A stretch of 64,000 bases of DNA from contig WARS01000016.1 in NCBI GenBank assembly GCA_008933995.1, positions 7,106,215 to 7,170,214 on the forward strand, given 5' to 3'. This DNA is from Datnioides undecimradiatus. Lineage: Eukaryota; Chordata; Actinopteri; Lobotiformes; Datnioididae. The notes beneath the pieces are model-generated. The model had not been told where the DNA came from. It did no database searches and saw only the letters and a list, made by a program, of their open reading frames with translations. Both the position numbers and the translations under genes were made by a program. Numbering within the stretch: position 1 is the stretch's first letter; the number at the start of each line of letters is the position of its first letter. This document shows positions 61,140 to 64,000 of this stretch, in pieces.

Positions 61140-63918
61140 GTAAGTCCTCCTGTTTAATAAGGTTGTGAGCCAAACACTGAGCTCACCTTTCGTCTTGATT
61201 AAAACTGTTGTCCGTTGAAAAAAAGGTGAATTTCCTCCTGTCTGGTCTAATACTCCCCTGCTTCATGTGTACCCTCCATGGTGTATGAGATGACAGCTCA
61301 ATCCAGCAGGAATTATTCCGCTTAGCCGGTGCGGATCTGATTATGTAAGAGTGGAGCGTTTGTGTGGCTGCTGCGACCTTGTGCACTGTCAGCGCGGGGC
61401 TGCTTCTGTTGCCCTGTTGTGGCCGTCTGCAGGCTTTAGGAATTTCAGTTTTCTAATCGCTGGCACATTTGATGCCGTGTTTGTCCGCTAAATCCGGTAA
61501 GTTATGAACATACAGCCCAGGAGTGGCGCTTTAATGTTTGTGCATGTCTGCGCTGGCGTACAGTGTTCTCGTGTTGTCACTCAAATCTGTGCAATCGGAT
61601 GCAAGCAGTCTCTTTTTATATATGGATACACATTTTTTAGCTTCTGGTTGTAGCTTTTGGGTAGGTGATGCGTAAAAAGATTAGGTTGTGAACAGCTTTT
61701 TCAAGTCATTCTCCTGCTGCAGCAGTAACTTAACTGTTTCATTTGCACGAGCACCTTTGAGAAGCTGAACTGAGCTGCCCAACATGTTACTATCCCCCAG
61801 CTGAGAGCAAACACAGCACACGCACCAGCCGTGTAACATGCTGGAAATATGGCACCAACCCGCTGACAGCATGACAGCTTCATTACGACACCAATTTAAT
61901 CCGCCACGCTCCATTTTCCGGCTGACCAGATCGCCACATTGTAGTTACCGGATCAGCTTTCAGCGAAAGGAAGGCGAGGAGGACGCCTGAATAAGAGAGA
62001 GACATCAGGAGAAAATAGAGGAGAGAGGAGGAGAAAGAGAGCATGCACCGGAGAAAGAAGTAGAGTCCCCGAGGGTTTCCTCTCAGCAGCAGAGGTGGCC
62101 TGTTTCTGTGCCTGTCTTCAGTGTGAGGAGACAATAAAAGCCCTGACACACTTTCCATGTCTAAGTTAGCTGCCAGATAACGTTACAGAAACGTCGGCCG
62201 CTAAATATAAAAATGTGCAGTAAAATGTTGTAAAAGTTGGACTTCTACAGAAGTATGAAGAATCAGTGTGAATATGGTGTATAGTGCGGACGAGGTTTCA
62301 TTCTTGAGGTTCAGCGTTTTTCCTCGCTTTCATTTTCATAATCAAATATTTATCACTCGAAGTGCCTTTTACGACAAACAGCGAGCAGCTCTGATTCAAG
62401 CCCTCCTCTGCTGCTGCGGTGGTTCCCAGCATGGTGGTCGAGAGCTCCTGAGAGGCCACAGGATCATTTCATCTCATTTCTATGTTCTCGAAATATGCAG
62501 GACAGTTTTAACTTTTCAGGCCTCTTAATATCCAATATCAGTTCTGATGCGTCAGCTCAGGATAACCGCTGATATCGGATAAAGATCCATTACCAGTGTG
62601 TCTCGTTTTCAAATATCCATATATACCTCCACAGAGTTCCTCAATGCTGCTGTAGCAGTGGGTCATGACTGGATACATGTAATGAAAACTGAAGATTTGA
62701 ATTTTACATTTATTTTGACAAATAATCAGCTAAATGTGGATCAGTAACATCTGGCAGATACATGATCCACTTGACTGACCAGATCGATCAGTGACTCCCA
62801 GCTAAAACACATTCTTATCAAACAGTCTGATCGGGCTACTGAAAACAAGCTGATCCATGACAGCAGGGCAGTAGTGGTCGTCTGCTTTGCCTGGTTGGTA
62901 AGAGAGGCTTTGCTTTTGGTTGAACTGATCACATCTCTTGGCTATAGAACTCAAAGATGGTGTCACGCAGTAGAATGAGTCGTGCCCACCTGCTGCATAA
63001 ACCAGAAAATGTTTCCTTGCCGCTGTGTTGTGCCAGCCACAACATACGGCACAACGTACACAAACTGGTTAGTGTTCCTCCCACCGTCTCCGCCCACGTG
63101 CTCCCTTTCACATTGGGAAGATGTCAGACAAATAAAAATGAATGGATGTATAGATTCTGGGAAAATTTTACAAACCTCCATGGATTCAGTATTCATAATA
63201 GTGAGAGTAATATATGACCTTCTTTGTGTCTTGTATAATGGTGGTCTGTGTGGACACAGATACAGTGTCAGTCTGATTTTAAGCCAGGCTGGACTAAAGG
63301 TCCTCTAAAATAGATAAATTGGAACTCAAACAAATACATTTCAGTGACAGTTAGACGACCTCTGTCTGTCGAGGAGGACTGTGAACAACAGACGCTAAAG
63401 TGACCTCGACATGAGATAATTTTGTCAACTGAATACTACAATCTCAACCACATTTTCAATTATGTTATTAGAGATTCAAACCTTGCGTCCACATTGCATA
63501 CAGCGGATGTTTTGATGCTCAGTTATTTAGCCCTTCAGCGAACATTTGATGTTGACGCCACGACCTCAGTTTGACCTCTCATCGTCTTCACAACCTCGCA
63601 GATGGTCCCAGCCTGTGGACTCTGACATCTGACAGTTCAGTCTGTCCTGCTGACCTGACGAGTGAGGGGCTGTTTCAGTCACTGTTTCAAATCTTAATAC
63701 TTTTGCAGGTTGGAGTTAAAGCTTGTAGCCACAGGCTGCGATCGGTTTTCCTGTTTGTGCATTTGGCATTTCCTCTCTCAGCGAGACAATGGAAAGAAAA
63801 CATCATTTTAGCTGTTTGATCTTTACAACCCTGAGCTAAGCGTGACCACCGCGGGTCATCTCTGTTTCCCTCTGCTCTGTCCTCACATGTCTTGTCCTCC
63901 CTCTGTTTTGCTCTGCAG

Positions 63919-63963
63919 GGTGCAGGGTAAGAGGAAGAGGGACTCCCATGTCAGAGTTTTAGG
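63919..63963 (+). other. trim2: trim2 5' UTR in the first common exon, with tandem acceptors
   Basis: TTTTGCTCTGCAG|GGTGCAG|GG gives two possible 3' splice sites 7 bases apart (exon start 63919 or 63926). An in-frame TAA at 63928-63930 closes the frame. Eleven codons EEEGLPCQSFR follow before the ATG. The tail PCQSFR resembles PPCQWSR that precedes MASEG in the long human TRIM2 isoform (from memory). Confidence 0.7.
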
Positions 63964-64000
63964 ATGGCCAGTGAAGGCTCCACTATTCCCAGCCCTGTGG
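63964..64000 (+). CDS. trim2: TRIM2 (tripartite motif protein 2), N-terminus only, truncated by the window end
   Basis: The frame reads MASEGSTIPSPV and then the window ends. Human TRIM2 begins MASEGTNIPSPVVRQ, so ten of twelve residues match. Family knowledge: TRIM2 is a RING E3 ubiquitin ligase with B-box, coiled coil, filamin repeat and NHL propeller, which ubiquitinates neurofilament light chain and BIM in neurons. None of these domains falls inside the window. The position next to fhdc1 on the same strand supports the call. The close paralogue trim3 starts differently. Confidence 0.88.
   Translation, partial: MASEGSTIPSPV

Larger units (their letters stand above)
47031..63918 (+). other. 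trim2: trim2 5' introns
   Basis: The region between the candidate first exons and the first common exon contains a LINE fragment (49130-49610), several dispersed-repeat copies, (TG)n tracts at 47317-47335 and 48552-48591, a C12 run at 48971-48982, an (AAAT)n tract at 54348-54376, and (TG)n/(CA)n tracts at 60297-60315 and 60490-60518. I see no other coding exon; open frames such as 57420-57785 and 57985-58293 are chance or repeat-derived. Confidence 0.55.

Noticed and set aside
1..64000. Search for CRISPR arrays, phage or bacterial operons, rRNA and tRNA genes
   Set aside because: None seen; gene structure is vertebrate with spliced exons throughout.

Overview
The window is vertebrate nuclear DNA, most likely from a ray-finned (percomorph-type) fish. 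Its genes are split into short exons with GT-AG introns, dinucleotide microsatellites are frequent, and several dispersed repeats look like families that are widespread in percomorph genomes. All three recognisable genes lie on the + strand in the order arfip1 - fhdc1 - trim2. From memory this is the same order and orientation as ARFIP1-FHDC1-TRIM2 on human chromosome 4q31, so this is a conserved syntenic block. I see no prokaryotic features, CRISPR array, rRNA or tRNA gene, or intact mobile element.

Layout: (1) 1-8690, arfip1 (arfaptin-1). Eight coding exons run from an ATG at 436 to a stop at 6688-6690 and join without a frame break into a 375-residue BAR-domain protein. A roughly 2 kb 3' UTR follows, containing a dispersed repeat and an AATAAA signal at 8660. 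(2) 8690-10480, short intergenic stretch with a transposon-like repeat. (3) 10480-38850, fhdc1 (FH2 domain containing 1, inverted formin 1). A CpG-rich promoter and ATG-free leader exon end at 10811. A 13.4 kb first intron follows, then 11 coding exons (24643-37384) for a 1203-residue protein whose long last exon carries a 14-unit Ala-Gln hexanucleotide repeat. (4) 38850-46850, intergenic DNA with repeats and no supportable gene. (5) 46850-64000, the 5' part of trim2: three candidate first exons (ending at 47030, 53788 and 61139) and the first common exon, whose ATG at 63964 opens MASEGSTIPSPV just before the window ends.

The three genes do not form a pathway. Arfaptin-1 senses curved, PI4P- and Arl1/Arf-positive trans-Golgi membrane. 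FHDC1 is a formin linking actin to microtubules, with reported Golgi and cilium roles. TRIM2 is a RING E3 ubiquitin ligase best known from neurons. Their proximity is old synteny.

Most interesting points: the apparent remnant of the mammalian TRIM2 N-terminal extension, interrupted in frame by a TAA; the Ala-Gln repeat in FHDC1; a 24-base exact duplication between the fhdc1 leader and one of its introns; and a CA repeat next to an fhdc1 5' splice site. I did not find an undescribed biological system here and do not claim one.
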